A model generated the notes under the pieces. The model had not been told where the DNA came from, searched no databases, and was given only the letters and a program-made list of their open reading frames with translations. This document shows positions 4,480 through 6,454 of a DNA stretch of 6,454 nt, in pieces. Numbering within the stretch: position 1 is the stretch's first letter; each line of letters opens with the position of its first letter. Both the position numbers and the translations under genes were made by a program. The DNA lies in assembly GCA_900552055.1 (NCBI GenBank), contig URYI01000116.1, positions 1-6,454 of the forward strand, in the 5' to 3' direction. The DNA is from an uncultured Eubacteriales bacterium (GTDB lineage Bacteria; Bacillota; Clostridia; Christensenellales; QALW01).

Positions 4480-6213
4480 ATGATTTGTAAAAACTGTGGA
4501 CAGGAAATCCCCAACGATTCTGTTTTCTGCACTCATTGCGGAACTGCATGCGAACAGAAACCAGCAGAAGCCGCAAATGAACAAAATGAACAGCAGACTG
4601 TATCCGATCAAACATATGTTCAGCAGCCGGCGGAGGCCGTTCCTCCAAAAAAGAAGGGCAAAGGACCTAAAATTAAACTGATTGCCATTCTTGCCGCTAT
4701 AATAATAGTTGTAGCAGGGGTGGGCACACTGGCTTATAATTCACAGCCTGTTCTATCCCGCCTGTTTAACGGCGAAAAAGAGCATTTAACCATGCTGGTG
4801 GACCGGCTGGAGGAAAAATATACTCAAAATGAAAATGCTCCTGTAAACAACGTTAAAGCTAAAATAAATTATAATTTCAGCTATGACTTAAAGCAGCTGG
4901 AGGAAGCCGGCCTGCCGCTGGACGGCATAGAAAATACCGAAATTTTTCTGAGCCAAACAATGCGCATAGATTCGGATAAAGCTTTATACCGCATTGACCA
5001 GGAAGGGTCTTTGCTGGGCGCTGAACTGCCCGAAATATCGGTTGTTCGCAATTCCTCCGAGGATATGGGTATTTATATTGAGTCCCTTACTAAGGATTAT
5101 ATAGATTATAGTTCTTTCCTAACCCTGCTCAATGAATACGGCGTACTTACTCAGGCAGAGCTGTCTGCAAATCAACCTGTGACAACCAATCTCTCTGCAG
5201 AGCAGCTGGAAGAGCTGCTACCTTTGCTGGAAAAATATAAAGATGCTATCATTGATACTGCCCTGGATTCCGGAGAAGTAGTCTATGAATCCAATAACGA
5301 CGACCTCGGATTTAATGCTTACTACTACGAAATTACTTTAACCCCTGAAAGCATATACGATATTATGCAGGCAATCATGGAAACTCTAAATACTGACGAT
5401 CAGCTCAAGCTTGAGCTTTGCGAGCTCATCAGCCCCGATAACCCACAAGAAATGCTTGAGGAATTGAATACTTCTATTTCGGAGCTGTTAGACGGAATGG
5501 CACAAGACCGCGACTCTTTTATCCAAGAAATGGAAACAGAACTGGATGAAATAAAAATAGAACTTTGGTTTGACGGCCGAAATAACCCCCTTGGCACAGC
5601 TTTAGCTATTAATGCTTCAGAGGACAGCACGAACCAGGATATTGAAATTACTCTGCTTGACTACAAGCACGGCCGGGATACGCTTACTTTAATTGGCCTT
5701 GACATAGACGGAGAGACCATGTTTGAATTGAGCAATGAAGCGGAGGTAAGCGGCTCCAGGAAACAGGGTTCGTTGGATTTGGAAATTAACCAGATTAAGC
5801 TGTTGAAGGGAGAATATGACCTCACCGGCTATGAAGTGCAGGGAATACAGCTTTATGAAGGCACCGCCGACTTTACATTGACAGTAGAAACAGATTCCTC
5901 CATGACCGCAGACTTTAGTCTGGAATGCACTATGGACCGGATGAACAATGGAATGCGTATGGACATCGAGCCGACTGTGTATATATCAGGCTATAACATG
6001 GCAACCACCATGGACTTTGGAGCTATTTCTTCAGAAATAACCGTTGAACCGCTGGATGAAGAAATTGAAGAAGTAAATGTTGTTGAAGTTACTGTTGAAA
6101 ACTATGCTGACGTTCTTACGCCTGATGAATTTTTAGCCAAAGTGGAAGAGTTCGCTTCAACCCTTGAAAATCTGGGAAACACCCTTCCTTCAACCGATTC
6201 GCCGTTATATTAA
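4480..6213 (+). CDS. Zinc-ribbon, single-TM membrane protein with large extracytoplasmic domain
   Basis: 577 residues. The N-terminus is a rubredoxin-like zinc ribbon with two CxxC knuckles (C3, C6, C17, C20), expected to bind one zinc in the cytoplasm. A Gln/Glu/Ala-rich linker (about 25-55) and a basic patch (KKKGKGPKIK, 57-66) lead into one membrane helix (67-86). The basic patch on the N-terminal side predicts a cytoplasmic N-terminus. The remaining 490 residues would be outside the membrane and are markedly acidic. They comprise helix-rich stretches (about 100-120, 237-262, 290-360) and a strand-rich region (about 365-525) with alternating hydrophobic/polar pattern, then an acidic segment (525-540) and a short C-terminal helix. 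Only one further cysteine pair (C314, C483) lies outside. The architecture resembles TcaA/YvbJ-like Firmicute envelope proteins with N-terminal zinc ribbons; I do not recognise the outer domain. Envelope sensing or cell-surface maintenance is inference. It has its own strong terminator. Confidence 0.85.
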   Translation: MICKNCGQEIPNDSVFCTHCGTACEQKPAEAANEQNEQQTVSDQTYVQQPAEAVPPKKKGKGPKIKLIAILAAIIIVVAGVGTLAYNSQPVLSRLFNGEKEHLTMLVDRLEEKYTQNENAPVNNVKAKINYNFSYDLKQLEEAGLPLDGIENTEIFLSQTMRIDSDKALYRIDQEGSLLGAELPEISVVRNSSEDMGIYIESLTKDYIDYSSFLTLLNEYGVLTQAELSANQPVTTNLSAEQLEELLPLLEKYKDAIIDTALDSGEVVYESNNDDLGFNAYYYEITLTPESIYDIMQAIMETLNTDDQLKLELCELISPDNPQEMLEELNTSISELLDGMAQDRDSFIQEMETELDEIKIELWFDGRNNPLGTALAINASEDSTNQDIEITLLDYKHGRDTLTLIGLDIDGETMFELSNEAEVSGSRKQGSLDLEINQIKLLKGEYDLTGYEVQGIQLYEGTADFTLTVETDSSMTADFSLECTMDRMNNGMRMDIEPTVYISGYNMATTMDFGAISSEITVEPLDEEIEEVNVVEVTVENYADVLTPDEFLAKVEEFASTLENLGNTLPSTDSPLY

Positions 6214-6231
6214 TGAAAATCTTCTAGAATG

Positions 6232-6265
6232 AGGCCGCAGGTTCATATGAACTCTGCGGCCTTTT
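6232..6265 (+). terminator. Intrinsic terminator of the zinc-ribbon protein gene
   Basis: AGGCCGCAG (6232-6240) pairs perfectly with CTGCGGCCT (6254-6262), followed by a T-run (6262-6265) and a second run after GAC. The loop is itself the palindrome GTTCATATGAAC (6241-6252), so the stem can lengthen with one bulged T. It lies 18 bp after the stop codon. Confidence 0.9.
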
Positions 6266-6278
6266 GACTTTTAATCTG

Positions 6279-6358
6279 CTGCTTCGGCAGTATAACAGAG
6301 TCCATTGAGCGGGAACAATATCTCTATATGAAAGAGTATCCGTATCGGGCAGCCGATA
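6279..6358. other. Two small hairpins in the gene-free right end
   Basis: CTGC-TTCG-GCAG at 6279-6290 is a 4-bp stem with a stable UUCG-type loop. TATCGG-GCAG-CCGATA at 6343-6358 is a perfect 6-bp stem. Neither has a T-run. No open frame, tRNA or repeat copy is recognised between 6266 and 6414. Confidence 0.35.
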
Positions 6359-6414
6359 TTAAAACAAGCAAATAATATGCACGAATTTTAGCCGCAGAGG
6401 TGGGATAAAATTTT

Positions 6415-6447
6415 AGTTCACCGCCCCGCGAAGCAGGGCGGTGAACT
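6415..6447. other. Long GC-rich hairpin at the window's right edge
   Basis: AGTTCACCGCCC (6415-6426) pairs perfectly with GGGCGGTGAACT (6436-6447), a 12-bp stem. The 9-nt loop contains GCGAAGC (6428-6434), which can form its own two pairs around GAA. No T-run follows on + (TGCGCAAG); on the minus strand it is followed by TAAAATTTTA, so it could be the weak terminator of a minus-strand gene beyond the window, or part of another repeat. Confidence 0.6.
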
Positions 6448-6454
6448 GCGCAAG

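Noticed and set aside
1..6454. CRISPR array, tRNA, rRNA, toxin-antitoxin or defence system
   Set aside because: No regularly spaced direct repeats, no tRNA or rRNA signatures and no defence-type protein motifs were seen on either strand; the repeats present are dispersed and inverted.

Overview
The window looks like accessory, repeat-rich chromosome of a Gram-positive anaerobe, probably a gut-type member of the Clostridia. This rests on AGGAGG-type ribosome binding sites, a consensus sigma-A promoter, moderate GC with many AT-rich codons, a zinc-ribbon/one-TM envelope protein and a flavoredoxin-type flavin reductase. The genus cannot be fixed from sequence alone.

Layout, left to right. Bases 1-96 are the end of a dispersed repeat. 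It abuts a 5'-truncated ABC exporter gene (permease C-terminal part plus a complete ATPase domain, 177-1346), which looks like a decaying remnant. A second repeat copy follows (1401-1530), then about 310 bp without a supportable gene. From 1843 there is a perfect TTGACA-17-TATAAT promoter, a short structured leader with a GGGCAAACC core resembling the c-di-GMP-I (GEMM) riboswitch, and an intrinsic terminator at 1983-2008. About 130 bp further on is an SLC13/ArsB-type (ion transporter superfamily) permease at 2140-3261. The most complete repeat copy (3383-3659, about 277 bp, with 18-bp terminal inverted repeats) lies just upstream of a flavin reductase-like gene (3690-4289). A fourth, divergent copy (4340-4445) lies just upstream of a large zinc-ribbon membrane-anchored protein (4480-6213), which ends in a strong terminator (6232-6265). 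The last 190 bp hold several hairpins and no gene.

The genes do not form an obvious pathway. All are on the + strand but separated by repeats and regulatory structures, so they are probably independent transcription units. The two most notable signals are non-coding: the promoter-aptamer-terminator leader ahead of the permease, and a MITE-like repeat family whose internal GTAC hairpins vary by compensating changes.
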